Assembly (NCBI RefSeq): GCF_014633365.1
Contig: NC_068342.1
Location: 3,024,622 to 3,088,621 of the forward strand
Reading direction: 5' to 3'
Source of the DNA: Diospyros lotus
Taxonomy: Eukaryota > Streptophyta > Magnoliopsida > Ericales > Ebenaceae
Length of the DNA: 64,000 nt
In this document: positions 46,101 to 60,200 of the stretch, piece by piece
How positions within the stretch are numbered: position 1 is the first letter of the stretch
How the letters are laid out: each line of letters opens with the position of its first letter
The notes under the pieces: generated by a model
What the model was told of the DNA's origin: nothing
Seen by the model: the letters and a program-made list of their open reading frames with translations, nothing else
The model's database searches: none
Translations under genes and position numbers: made by a program

Positions 46101-49100
46101 TCGTAAACCTGCTGTCTGTTGTACCTTTGTTCCTTGCTTTCCTAGTTTTCTTGTTTGCAAATTTCTGATGCAATTAGTCAAAATAGAGACTGGCTTAACA
46201 CGTGGCTCATTATTGAACATTTTCTATTGCTTATGGGTGTCACATTGCACTTTCTCTTAGGCTGGTGTCCATTCCACTGCCAGTAGTCATGTTCACACAG
46301 TTTTCTATGCAAATTTCAGGTCCCATTATTGCTTTTGATTGTGGCCTAGATTTGATTTTATGTGATTAAATTGTTTCAGGGAATTCCTGTCGCTCCTCTC
46401 TGGGATTGTTACAAGTGTCAGTTTGTGGGGGTTCTTAGTGCATTAGATTTCATCTTAATATTAAGAGAGGTATGTTGGTGATATATATATATATATATTT
46501 TCTTACTTTGGCTTTCCATTTTGTGATATCTTTGGTATTGCCATCACTTGGGACTGAACTGTATTCTTCTATATTTTTTATTTGGATTTTATTTATTGCT
46601 CATGAATGATCATTCTGCCTAAAATAGCTCCCTACAGTCTAGCTCTGGAGAATGGATGTATTAGTTGTGTACCACATGCATATGGAAAGTAGGCCTATTA
46701 TTTTTGTTCCCCCCCCCTTTCATATTTGGTTTAAATATTTAGTCGGATCCAAATATGAATTTTAAACAAATTATCTGTTGGGACATAACCTACATAGAAG
46801 TCTAGAATTCATGTTGCCGACCCCACATAATGGGATAAAGGCTGGATATATTGTTGTTGTTGTCGTTATTATGGTATTGAATGTCCTGTAAATTGCATTG
46901 TTGAGAAGGAGAAGAAGAAAAGAAAATATCTTGTAAATATCATTATGCCATTCTTTTCAAATTCATGCATGACCATAATAAGCACTTTATTTATTCTAAG
47001 CTAGTTGGTGTACTTATAATCCTCAAGAAGTCTCATTGATATTATTTCTTACCCTCGATTGATTTATGTTTGGGTATCTATGAGGAGACCTAACAAATGG
47101 TGAAAGAGTACTCTAGTGCCCGTTTGCAAGAATAATGGGATGTTTAATTTTTTTTTTAAATAGTAGAGAAATTAAGCAATTGAGATATGAAACTTTGATA
47201 GAGGGTAATTGAGTGAGTGTAAAGAACAAAAACTAATGTCTTTGAGGATCGATTTTCATGCCTAGTAGGTCAATAGTGGAAGTTTTTTACTTGTTGAGGC
47301 ATAAAAGGATTTATATATGTCTTTAGAGAAAGCTTAAAATTAAGTCCCTTGGATGTTTTGCGAAGGGTTTTAGAGAAGCAGAGAGTTTAGGTCGCTTATA
47401 CAACATGTACCGAGCACAAGCACTTGTTAGAACTTATGGAAGAGATATTGTGACTTTTTCAGTTAATATTCGACTACATTGAGGATATGCACTAAGCCCT
47501 TGTCTTCTTTTTTTTTTTTTAATTTTTTTTATCTAGTGATGGATCAATTTATTAAGCACATTCAATAAGAGGTGCCTTAGGTAAAACATTGTCTTGGGCA
47601 GCTAGGAAGATACAGGTTGTGGTTCGATGTTATTTGGTGCTCTTTGGATCCATCTGAGACATTGTAGGGCTTTTGAATAGTTTTAGTGGTTGTCAGTTGG
47701 TAAGAGCTAAAGGAAGGTGGGGAGGAACTCTGTATTTTATCTGGACAACACGGGGAAGTGAATTCCATATCTACGAGGATGATGAGGTGTTTTTTGGTGT
47801 TTCCTCCTGTATTTTGGTTTCTGAGGAGCTTTTTGGGTGTCTCCTCCTGTATTTAGGTTTCTGAGGAACTCTTATCCACTAGGTGATATATAGTTCTTAC
47901 CAAAAAAGAAAATGTTCCTGTTCATTTAAGTTGGATATAGCTGTTGATGTACAGAAGTAATATCCTTTTCTGACACCTTTTTTAATGAATGTGATTTACC
48001 CATTGCATGGAATGACAAAAATGACAGACAAAAATAGAGAAGTGGATCCAACAATGACAGATAAATAACTTAGATGGTGTATCCTTGCAAATAGAATTTG
48101 GAGTTATGAAATGAGTAATGAATAGAATTGGGTCCATGATTTTTGGCAGCTAGTGCAAGATTGTGCCTGCAGTGCTGAGAATCCAGAATAGTGGAGCAAT
48201 GGAAAATTGTAACTTTGGTCTAGTTCATTCAAGATGATGATGAATTTGGGAAGGTATCACCCATATTTGGGTCTTTTTGTCAAGTAACATAAAAACTATG
48301 TGGGTTTTTGGGGCCTCCAGGCAAAGACCAGGACATAAAAGAGCCTATGCGCAGGGTTCCTATAACTGGATTGTGCTCAAGTGGGATTCATGGTTTTTGG
48401 CAGTGGTAGTTGGGTAACCAGAAGGTTTAGGTTTGTAGTTTCCCACTCCCCTTAACGTTTACTTTTGTGGTTCCCTATATGTGTAATCTGTACTTGGATT
48501 ATGCACCCTTTGCACCTCTTTTTTTTTTTTCCTTCTTACTTGAACAAGAAATAAAACAGAAAGTACAGCCTGGTCTATTGCTAAAACAATCATTCTCAAT
48601 TAGGGGGAAAAATACCATCAAGATCTTACAAAACCATCTTATTTCCTCAAACACTAAAACTTAGTTAATCTCCAGAACCACATTCATTTGGATTTATGAT
48701 TGAGCATCCCATTAGAATCTAACATGCTTCTTTATCCCCTCGGACCCCTCCAAATTGGTTTAGTTACTTCATGGACTACCACATAATGGATGTGAGGTGC
48801 AATTCCCAATCTCTATTTACAATACAAGAAGTAGATTAAACAAGAATTCATGAGGCTTCTGTGAGGATAGTGGATGGAATGCAACAAGTTTTTAACAAAA
48901 GAGTTTAGGGATGAAACAAGAAAAACTTAGTGGGAGCTCTTAGGTATAATATGAGTTATAAGGGTCTTACAGAAAATAAGACCATAGATAGAAATGATTG
49001 ATGAGCTAAAATTCTTGTAGTTGACCCCGCATAGTGGGTTAAGGCTTGATATTATTCACTGTGTTTTAATCCCACGAGCTTTATGTTGGTTGTCGGCTAC

Positions 49101-50869
49101 CTATCAGAAGTAAATTTAAGTAGATAGAATTAAAAAATGGCATAATTCATGGATCTATAAGAAGCTCACATAATCTAGTTAAGGCTTGATATTATTCACT
49201 GTGTTTTAATCCCACGAGCTTTATGTTGGTTGTCGGCTACCTACCAGAAGTAAATTTAAGCAGATAGAATTAAAAAATGGCATAATTCATGGATCTATAA
49301 GAAGCACACATAATCTAGTTCTTAGTCTTAGTAGAGATGTTTCCTTTGGGGGAAAGAGTGATGCAGTTTAATGGCTGATTGGGCACTTGCAACTTTTGAA
49401 CAACACACTACATTTTCTTCTAAAACACATGCATATGCATTTGCACTGAAGCTTTCTATGTATCAAATCCAGCTTGGCAATCATGGTTCAAATTTGACAG
49501 AGGAAGAACTTGAGACACATTCAATATCAGCTTGGAAAGAGGGAAAATCTCATATTAACAAACAAGTTGATGGCAGTGGCAGATCATACCCAAGATGTCT
49601 TATTCATGTAAGTGATTCTTGTTGTGATGTTCCAACTCCAACCTTCAATGGCATGGATTTATTGATACATTTCCAAGCTTTCTGGTTTGATATATATATG
49701 CATGTATAAAATATTTTGGTTTACGAAACATTCCATTATACAAATAAAGCTACCAAATAAAAAGAAAAAAAATCATAAATTTTACCTAGAGACATGAATT
49801 TTGGATATGACTTAACACTAATTTTTTTCAAGAAACACTTAGGTGGTGTTCTCTTCGTGTTTCAGTTTTGAGTTTTAAATTCATTTTCACTCTTGTGTTT
49901 TGAGTGTTTGTTTTGAGATTTTTGAAAACGTGTTCTTTTTATCATTTTGTAAAACTATTTCTCAAAATAGAAAATTGAAAAACGCGTTTATTTTAGAATT
50001 TTGAGAAAAATTATTTTATGATATTTTATTCAATAAACAACCTAAACTAGCCACAATTGCTGCCACCAGTAGTTGTTGGTGTCCACCGTCGGCCAAAGAT
50101 TCCCACGATTAGAGCATACCATTTAGAAACGCCAAGCCAAGGGGGTTAACATTAACAAAAATGAGCCAAATTTAACGGGCTGGATTTTCATAGATCTAAT
50201 TTTTAATTTTTGGTTAAAACTAAAAAATGCATTGTTAGTCGCCACTGGCCACTGTGGCTGGCGATCAGAGGCAACCACCCTCAACCTTATTGACCAACAT
50301 ACTAGCAAAATCCAACGACCGAATCTCTATAGATCTAAGTTTAAATTTTTGGCCAAACCCAACACCCGCATAAATGCACTGGCAGTTGCCACCGACCACT
50401 GTGACCGGTGGTTTCCGGCAATCAGATGCAACCACCCAACACCCTTATCCCCATCGACCAACATACCCAAAAACCAACAAGATCTAACGACCGAATCTCC
50501 ATAGATCTAAGCTTAAACTTTCGGCCAAATCTAACACCCCTGAATATATACATACATACATATATATATATATGTACAGTGGCGAAAATGAATAAAGAGA
50601 GAGAGTCGATCTAAAAAAGGGCAAAGAAGATGAAGAGGCAGTGGCCGAAAATCACAGAGGAGGCGGAGATGCAGTGGTTGTGGCGCTTAACAGTGGCTGA
50701 GCGTAATGGTGAAGGAGGTGGTGGTCGGGCCTCAACGGTGGTTATTGGGCGATGATGGTGATGTAGATGTGATGATTGGAAAGGCCTTGGCCGTCGATGG
50801 CAGTGGCGGTGGATGGCCGCCTGGAGAACGGAGAGGATGAGGACATGGTTGAGTAGGCGATGAGTGCGC

Positions 50870-50915
<46 letters not shown>

Positions 50916-51179
50916 GTCTGTTTTTTGCATTTTGGATTTTTCAGCATGTTTTGGATGAAAACACTCGATGTTTTGGGTTTCCTTTACAAATTTTTTTCTT
51001 GTTTTCGAAAATACGTTTTTGAAAACAGCAAAGTAAACACATTTTCACTGTTTTGAAAAATTAAAAACTGAATATGGTTTGAAAACAACAAAGAGAACAT
51101 GCCCTTAGTGTTGAACTTCATTTTGAATGTTGGCTTAGCTATTTTTTCACTTCTATGACTTTGGTATTTTTTTTAAGCC

Positions 51180-51215
<36 letters not shown>

Positions 51216-54200
51216 AGTACTATCATTTCGTGCTTAGGATTTGGACCCCTTAATTGTAATAAGGCCTTTATGTTAGGAAGGTGACAATCATAGTCATTTA
51301 GGATCTTTATTTTTATGTATTTCAAGTTAATGTGCTACTAGACAGATTTATATATGTCATATCCAGTGCCAAGGTAGTTCAATATACAGAACATACATAA
51401 TTGTTAGTAGGGACACCAGGCTCTAATTTTGCTTTGGTTATTTTAAAAGTTTTCTGTAAGGACATTAGTAGGTCTATGCCAGTGCTAGAGGTACTGACAA
51501 GGGCGATGGTAGAATTATGGGAAGGAATTCTGTAGTTGTCGTGAGAAAGAGAGAGAGAGAGAGAGAGAATAACAGAAAAGAGAGAGAGAAGACAAATCAG
51601 AATATTCTCATTGATTGCCTTTGGGAGTGTGTGGCTCTTACATTTATAGGTGGTTAGGGGTTTCTAGAAGGCATCCCCTGCCACGACAGCTTGTAACGGC
51701 TTTAGTACGCCTACTTAGCATAATGGAAATAACATAAATTTTAAGTAATAGCCCCGCGTATGCCACATGTTCATGCTTGCATTTCTGATAGATAGGACAC
51801 CCTAGCACAAAGGCAGTAACCTCCTCTTTCATCCTAGGCCAAAAGAATATTTGCCTTACCTTGTTGTAGGTGACATTCAAGCCTGAGTGTCCTCCAATGG
51901 GTGATGCATGCAGAGCTTGCAAAATTCTTTCCCTAAGCCAGTGGTCTTCTCCAATCACCAGCTTCCCTTTGTACCTTAGTAGCTCTACCTTTAGGGTATA
52001 TCCCTTATGCTCTGTTAGCTCAGCTGCCAACTAAGTAATAAGGTCTCTAGCCCAAGTTGATTGCTCATAACTCCCTGATACCTCCTTAATCCAGTTAGGG
52101 ACTACCATTGATATGGCTTAGCCCTCTTCTTTTTCCTCCCTTCTAGACAGCACATCAAACACTGTATTCTCTTTGCCTTTTTTGTACTAAATGGTGTAGT
52201 CCAGCCCAAGCAACTTGGTCACCCCCTTTCTTTGGAGTTGCGTGTGTAGCCTTTGTTCCCCTAGGAATCCCCTTAACTCCTTGGTGGTCTTGGGAATCGA
52301 CCACTTCACCATAGCCGTGATTTTCTTATGATCTGTAGTCACTCCCTCACTTGTGATTATGTGTCCTAGGTATTCCATCTTCCCTTCTGCAAAGGTACAT
52401 TTGGACTTCTTTACAAACAATTGGTTGGATTTGAGGACTTGGAAGGTGGTTTTGAGATGGTTTTAGTGTTGTTCCAAGTTAGGGCTATACACTAAAATGT
52501 CATTAAAGACTAAGATGAATTTTCGGAGATAGGGACTAAACACATGGTTCATCAGTGCTTGGAAGGTGGCTGGAGCATTGGTTAGGCCAAAAGGCATAAC
52601 CCGAAATTCATACAATCCTTGGTGAGTACGAAATGCGATTTACGAAATGCGATTTTGGGAATGTTTGAACAATTCATTTGGATTTGGCCACTCCACCATA
52701 GCCGTGAGTTTCTTAGGATCTATAGTCACTCCCTCACTTGTGATTATGTGCCCTAGGTATTCTACCTTCCCTTTTGCGGAGGTACATTTGGACTTCTTTA
52801 CAAACAATTGGTTGGATTTGAGGACTTGGAAGGTGGTTTTGCAATGGTTTTAGTGTTGTTCCAAGTTAGGGCTATGCACTAAAATGTCATCAAAGACTAA
52901 GATGAATTTTTGGAGATAGGAACTAAACACATGGTTTATTAGTGCTTGGAAGGTGGCTGGAGCATTGGTTAGGACAAAAGGCATTACTCGGAATTCATAC
53001 AATCCTTGGTGAGTACGAAATGCAATTTTGGGAATGTCTAAACAATTCATCCGGATTTGGTGGTACCCGGATCTGAGATCAAGTTTTGAGAAGATGGTTG
53101 CCCCTGCTAGTTCATCTAGCAAGTCATGGATAATGGGAATGGGGAATTTGTTTTTTATGGTGCGGGAATTCAGCTATCTATAATCGACACAAAATCTCCT
53201 ACTCCCATCTTTTTTCTTAACAAGAAGAACAGGGGATGTGAAGGGGCTTTGGTTGGGTTGGATTATGTTCTTGGAAAGCATGACTTTAACTAGGCATTCA
53301 ATCTTTGCTTTCTAAAAGGGAGAGTATCGATAGGAACAGACATTTAGAGGTTCTGTGTTAGGCTTTGGGTGGATAGTATGTTCTAAGAAACAATTAGGAG
53401 GTAGGGATGAAGGCTCTAGGAATAAGTCCTCTAATTCAACCAATAAAGAGTGTAAAGAGTTATTGAGGGTTACCTTGCTTGGGGATCCGGTGAGGGCGTC
53501 TAGCTTGAATCATTGGTGGTTCTTTGTTTCGGACTTGCCATTCCCCATGCCTTCCTCATCCACCTCAATAGCTATTACAAAATGCAGTTGGACTATAGCT
53601 ACATCTTCATGCTCAAATAGCCTTTGCAGGTGACTTCTTGAAATGGCCCTACATTCTCCTCCTTCTATACATTCGGTTAACTTCAATCTCCTTCCTTCTT
53701 TCTCAAAGGTCACCTCTAAGGTGTTGAAATCAAAGATCAAAGGACTCACCGTCCTCATCCAGTCCACTCCCAACACGATTTGACACCCACCCAGTTGCAG
53801 GATCCTTAGATTTGCTGAAAATTCATACCCCTGCATTCTCCATGTAAACCCCTAACATTTGTACCTACTGATCATTCGGTGGCTGTTGGCCACGGTCACT
53901 GAAAAGGGTATGGTGGTCTACAGTACACACGAGAGTTCCTTGGCTGTATTCTCATCCAAGAAACTATGTGTGTTCCCACTATCAATGAGCACAATCAACT
54001 TCTTTCTCCCTACCGTCCCTTTAATTTAGATCACCTTTTCCTAGGGGTGGCCGTCCAAGGCATGAAGGGAAATTTGTCCTCCTTTCTCTTCTTCTTCGGC
54101 ATTTTCTTTTACTTCTTGCTCCTTTGTTTCTTCCTCTGCTTCTTCTTCTTCCTTGTCTTCTAGCCCATCCATCTGCATCAACTGCTTCCTACTTAGGTGT

Positions 54201-57200
54201 CCAGGGGTGTACTTCTCACCACATTTGAAACATAGCCCCATCTGTCTCTTTTGGTCCATAGTGAGGGATCTCACTGGGGAAGCCTAGATGGGTGCTCTGG
54301 GTAAGTAGCCCCCCTTGTTCATCTGGGAGGTTCCCCCCCTGTACCCTTTCCTCGGACTCTGCCAACCCCCTCCTGCTCCTTTGGACGAGATCTTGTGCTT
54401 CCTCACGAAAGCTTCCAAGGAAAGCTTGCATAGCTGAGCCTTCTCTACAACCTACCTCAAAGTGGTGGGTTGTAACATCTTAACCATCGGTCTGAGTTCC
54501 TTGTTCTACCCACTGACGAAACTTGACACAAAGTAATGCTCATCGAGTGTGGGATGAGCATGGCTGATCATAGACTTAAGCTCCTCGAACTTGGCTTGGT
54601 ATTCTTCAGCTGTTCCTTTTTTGCTTTAACTTGTTGAATTGTTCCACCACGTTCGTTAAACTCCCCTCTCTAAATCAGGCACAAAACTCCTCTACGAACT
54701 CCAGCCACCTCAAAACTCATTCCTCTGTCCACTCCAACTTTGGAACCATGCATCAGCTATGTCATTTAAGTACGTCGCCATATTTACCTTGTTTTCCTCT
54801 GCCACCTGTAGTGATAGAAGAAGCGTTTGCTTCTTTTGATCCACCACCGAGGTTTCTCCCCTTCAAACACTGGAATCTCCAGTTTAGGCATGAGGGTATT
54901 AAGCTGGTTTGCTACATTTCCTCTTGGGACGGCCTCTGGAGCGAACTCCATCTGCTCTTCATGCCCCTGTCTTCCCTTAGCTCTGAGGATGATTGGGACG
55001 ACAGCTGCTCAAGGTGGGAAATCCACTGGCAATGGGTTGTCTAGAGAAAATGGCCAACACAACATTCAGTTGTTGGCTCAACCCCGAGAATTCCTCTTGT
55101 AGATGTGCGAAATCTCCTCTTAAGTACCTTTCGACCTCTAAAACATCTGGTTGGATACGACTTAGATCTTCTTGGGTGTTCCTGAGCCCCATTTCTACAA
55201 TTTCCAGTCTCTCATCAACTTGTTCATGGCCTTGCCTTACCCCTTTTCTATGACATCCAATCGTGACTCCAATTGCTTCATACAAGTCCCTTCAGCCATG
55301 TTTTCTGGCCGGCGATCGTTGGCTTTGATACCAATTGTCAGTGCTTGAGGTATTGGCAATGGCGATGGTAGAATTCCGAGAAGGAATTCTATAGTTGTCG
55401 TGAGAGAGAGAGAGATGATAATAATAGAAAAGAGAGAGAGATAATAATAATAGAAAAGAGAGAGAAGGCAAATCAAAATATTCTCATTGATTGCCTTTGG
55501 GAGAGTGTGGCTCTTACATTTATAGGTTGTTATATTTTGGGTTGCTGGAACTAATTTCTTGGACAGAAATTCTACCACACTTACTCTCACACACTCACGG
55601 ATTTGATCTAAGGAATAGATTTAATAGAATCAACAGAAAATAAAACAGAAAACAGAATTAAACCAAACAAGAAACACAAACCACACATCCACAAGAACAT
55701 CAAGATTATCCTGGTTCATGCCATGTGAATGGCACTACATTCAGCCTCTAAGATCCTCCCGAGAGCAGTCTTTATTTTCAAAAATCGATCAGTACAGTAG
55801 TGACCCTTCTCTCCCTTCTATTCCCGAGCGCCCCAATTGTTTTCCCCCAAGATTACAAAGCTAACAGCCCTAGCCTTTTCCTCAGAAACAATCAGCACTC
55901 GTTACAAACAGAAAAATGAGAACTCTCTCTCCATTTGCTACCCCTTGCCCTCTATTTATAATAGTGGGTGGATATCCCAATGAATATTATTAGATATTTA
56001 CAGTTTAACCCCCAAACTATAACTAATTACAGTTTGGGTTACAACTTCTATCTAAAATCTTCAAAAGGAACTCTAGCGAACTGCCATCATTCACTGCTAC
56101 TGCCATCATCTTCTTCTTATATCATATACTTGAGACAACCTTTAACATTGGTGGTTAGGGGTCTTCTAGAAGGCATCCCCTGCCATGACAACCTGTAACG
56201 GCTCTAGTACGCCTACTTAGCATAATGGAAATAACAGAAATTTTAAGTAATAGACCATTCTACCCTAGGAGCGTGACAGTCTATGATTTTTACTTAGTGT
56301 TGAGATCTGGTGTTTTCAAGCCATAGTCTAAAAAAAGGCAAGGATAGAGCAGTAAGCTATAACTCATCTGCAAAATGCCAATAGCCTATAAGCACCCATG
56401 TAGAACCTCACTCTTCACATTGATCAGAGTGAAAGCATAAATAAACTGATAGTGTGGTCATTGTTTATTAGTATTTTTATTTGCTTTGGAGCATATGCAC
56501 AACAGCATAGCACTTGTACGTCCTAAATTCAAATCCCTACCCCGTTGGCTGCAAAACACTAAAAAATTGTAATCAGCACTTATCTGTCCTGCATCTAATT
56601 GTCTAAGAAGGTGTTTGGCTAGGCTTAAAAGCTGGTCAGCACCAGCTTTAAAGCTGTAGGTCTGCTTTTTTAGATGAGTTGAAGTGTCTGGATTAACCAA
56701 ATGTTGCCTAGCTTAAAAGCTACAGGATTAGTGTTTTTGAAAAGCTAAAGAGGGGTAGCTTTTCAATTTTGAAGCTTAAAAGCTAAAGAGAAAAAACTGA
56801 TTTTGACCAAGTAAAAGACTATTCTACCCTCAAAACAAATTAAAAAAATTCCAATCATGTCCCTAATATCCCAAACCTGCAGATCTCTTTCTTCTCGTCT
56901 CCCTTTTCCTCTCTCCCCTTGTTTGATCTCCGGTGTTGCTGCCTTATCTCCATGTTGCAGCTAGATGCCAACCGCCAACACCAAATGAAGAAGAAGAAGC
57001 AGCAGCATGGTGAAAGGAGGAAGGCAAAGCAGCAGCAGCCAAAGGAAGAAGACGGAGCAGCAATTGGTCGCCACTGGTCATTCCTCCATCTCTCTCTCTC
57101 TCACTCTCTCTTTTGGTTCCAGATTGCTGGAACCTGTTGCAGTGACGACAGTTTCCAGCGATTTGGAAGCCATCAGCACAATGGTGTTCCAGATCTGGAA

Positions 57201-60200
57201 CCCATTGTGCCGGTGGGTTCAGTCAGAATCTCTGGTTCCAGTGGCAATGGGTTCCAGCGGCCACTGGTTCCAGTTGCTGGCAGAACCCATCACCAGTGAG
57301 TTTCAGTCACTCTCTCTCTTCCCCCTTGTGTCTGTCTGTCTCTATCTCTCTCTCCCCCAGCATTATCAGAGACGGGCAATTTCCAGTGTTGTAGCCAATT
57401 GCGGGCGAGCAACCCCATTGCCGGCAGATATGGTTATATGTATATATTTTTAATGTATTTATTTACACAAATAGTGATATGTCCTTTTTTGGTCATTTTA
57501 CAACTTTTCACAACTTATAAGTTTTTCTTTTGCCAAACACACAATTTTATAACTAATGGTTTAAAGCACATTTTATCCAAACACTTTATTAGCTTAAAGC
57601 ACTATATAACTTAAGGCTTTGAACAGCTTTAAGCTAAAGCTAAACTTAAAGCTCTATTTAAAAAAATCCTAGCCAAACAGCCTCTAAGTGGTAACATGTG
57701 TAGCTAAAAACCTCCTCTTTTTTTATCCACTGGTCTCACGAAGAATTTTATTTGCTGCAAAATGCTTTCAATAGGGTACTCTCTTTCTAATCAGATTTTA
57801 AATCTGTTTAAAATGATTTGCTTATGGAAAAAATAAAAAAGAAAAGACAAAGAAGAAAAGAGAATTTGTTTTAAATGATTTTCCTGTGTTCTTGTTTTAA
57901 ATCTGTTTCTTTTCAGGTGCAAACAATGTGTATGCAGGCCTTAATATTCCCGAAGAGATGTTAGGATGTTCATATAGATTTACTTTGAATAAAAACCCAT
58001 TGGTTCCTAAAATTTTCTAGGTATATTTGTTCTAATATGAACAGCTACTGTAATGTGCAGTCTGGGCCTCATGATTCTCTAAAAGATGTTACTTTGAAGA
58101 TATTGCAAAACAAGGTGGCTACAGTTCCCATTATCCATTCTTTTTCACAGGATGGTTCATTTCCGCAGCTTCTACATCTGGCTTCTCTCTCTGGCATACT
58201 AAAATGTAAGCTTTCTGTTTTCCTGGTATATTGGTTGAGGGTATGCACTTTGTTGCTGACATGAGGACCTACTTTTCAGGTATTTGCAGGTATTTTAAAC
58301 ATTCTTCTAGCTCATTGCCCATTCTTCAACAACCAATTTGTTCACTTCCTCTGGGCACGTGGGTTCCAAAAATTGGGGAATCAAATGGAAGGCCATTTGC
58401 AATGCTGAGATCGAATGCATCTCTTAATGCTGCCCTATCCTTGTTAGTCCAAGGTGACTCCCTCTTTCCTATATGCATTTATCATGTTGGCTTTGATGGT
58501 ATATTTCTAAAATCTAATTCTGTGGTTCTTTTAATTGTGTATTAGCCTTTCGCATATTTTTCAATCTTTGGAAAGGGTTGTGGGTCATTGGGTCAACTGG
58601 ATTTATATCAGTATTGAACTTTGACATTATAATTACATCATAAATATATAAAAAATTCTGTCGACTATTTGGAATATTTTCCTTTATCTCATGATTCCTT
58701 AACTAAAGGGTTGCATCAAGAAGGGCATATATAAAATTTTGCTAGATTGTTCTTTTGCATGGATTTACATTTTAAATTTGACTTTTAGAAGTCAATTGAC
58801 ATTATGAATGACGTGCCACCGACATTATCTTGGTTAGGATAAGGTGTAGTTAATGATGATGATGATTTGAAATATTTTCCTTTCGGTGCAAGGAAATATA
58901 ATAAATTTTACATAATCACAGTTAGCAATTAGACCATCCATGTATAACTTCAAAGGATGATAAAACCATCACTTGTTGGGCAAGCCTGTTTAACAAATTA
59001 TGTTTGGTGAAGTCTTGCAAGTGCGATAAATTCTACAAGGACTAAAGTTGGCAAGAGTAACACAATGAAGTTGCAAGCAAAAGGTTCAATGTTGTCCGAC
59101 CTAAAATATGAATTGGTCACATGCTCTAATCCAAATTATAGGACAGTATCCACACATTATCCTTATTGACATTATCAAACAACATATGTGCATATGGTCC
59201 ACCATACCGTGTCAGCAGCTCATGCCTTCTGCTGTGCTTTCACTGCAAAAGGAGATTACAAGACATGTTGGTGTTATAAAAATTTAATAGAAATGAAAGT
59301 GGTGGAGATAGATTGATTAGAGGCGTTAGGCAGAAGTTGTACATAGACCAGTCAACAATAACGACTATAAAATGGGAGTAGAATTTCACATGATCTTCTG
59401 GGATGAGGTACCTTTTACTCCCATGTGAGATTTCGCTAGAATCCATGCAAAGAACAGTTATAGTTCTTGCTTTTGTGAGATGAGACTCGCTCCTCTATTC
59501 ATCATTGGTTGTCTATAATTTGGAAATATGTATCTTTCTGCAACGGCTGCTGGATACTAGAGTTTTACATTCCAGAACTATTTCCACATTGTGCGACACT
59601 GAATAGAATGACACAACAAACAGGTGAATTTCTTACTCAGGCTGGCCAATGCATAAATGACATAGATGTGAAGGGGGAAAGCTTGACATCTTGATGGACT
59701 CGTACTTCGAACTACCTTTCTACCCAGCTTTTATCAATGCACATTCTGAGTTAGGCACCACTTTGTTCTAAAGGAAAATTTACTGCAACCCAACGCATAC
59801 CATGGACAATATACTAGGAACAAACATCATCAGAAGAAAGCAGCCAAGTCTTGAGTTCTTGCACTGTACTTCCTATTTTTACCATAACTTCATTCCAAGT
59901 GGATTTGTATTATTAAGTCTCTAATGCTTATTAGTGATTGGGCTTCTCAATTGGTGTTATTTTATGAACAAATAATTGTTGCATATGATTTCTCGTCCAT
60001 TAAGGTCTACTTTTAGTGGTTTTTGTTTTTTACGACTTTTGGTTGCATGCTATATAATCTTCTTTCGAATAAGATATAAAATATCATCTGGTTGGTGCTT
60101 TCTATCATTTTCATATTTTCTTACATATGAGTACACCATTTTTGCAGCTGAAGTTAGTTCAATACCTATAGTAGATGATGATGACTCACTGCTGGACATA

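Larger units (their letters stand above)
51477..56278 (-). mobile_element. Ty3/gypsy LTR retrotransposon, internally deleted, with nested solo LTR
   Basis: Perfect 5-bp target duplications GTCTA (51472-51476 and 56279-56283) bound the element. Its 5' LTR is 55336-56278, split by a solo LTR. The 3' LTR is 51477-51751 and runs directly into integrase sequence. A primer site (minus TTGGTATCAAAGCC, 55321-55334) adjoins the 5' LTR. Gag, protease, RT, an RNase H tail and the integrase zinc domain follow in gypsy order, but all are interrupted. Removing the solo LTR and its duplicated 5 bp leaves about 4.2 kb, short for a gypsy element, because most of RNase H and the integrase core are gone. It lies in SNF4 intron 7, antisense to SNF4. 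Confidence 0.92.

Noticed and set aside
54631..55253. Several plus-strand ORFs of 86-137 aa
   Set aside because: Antisense shadows of the gypsy gag.
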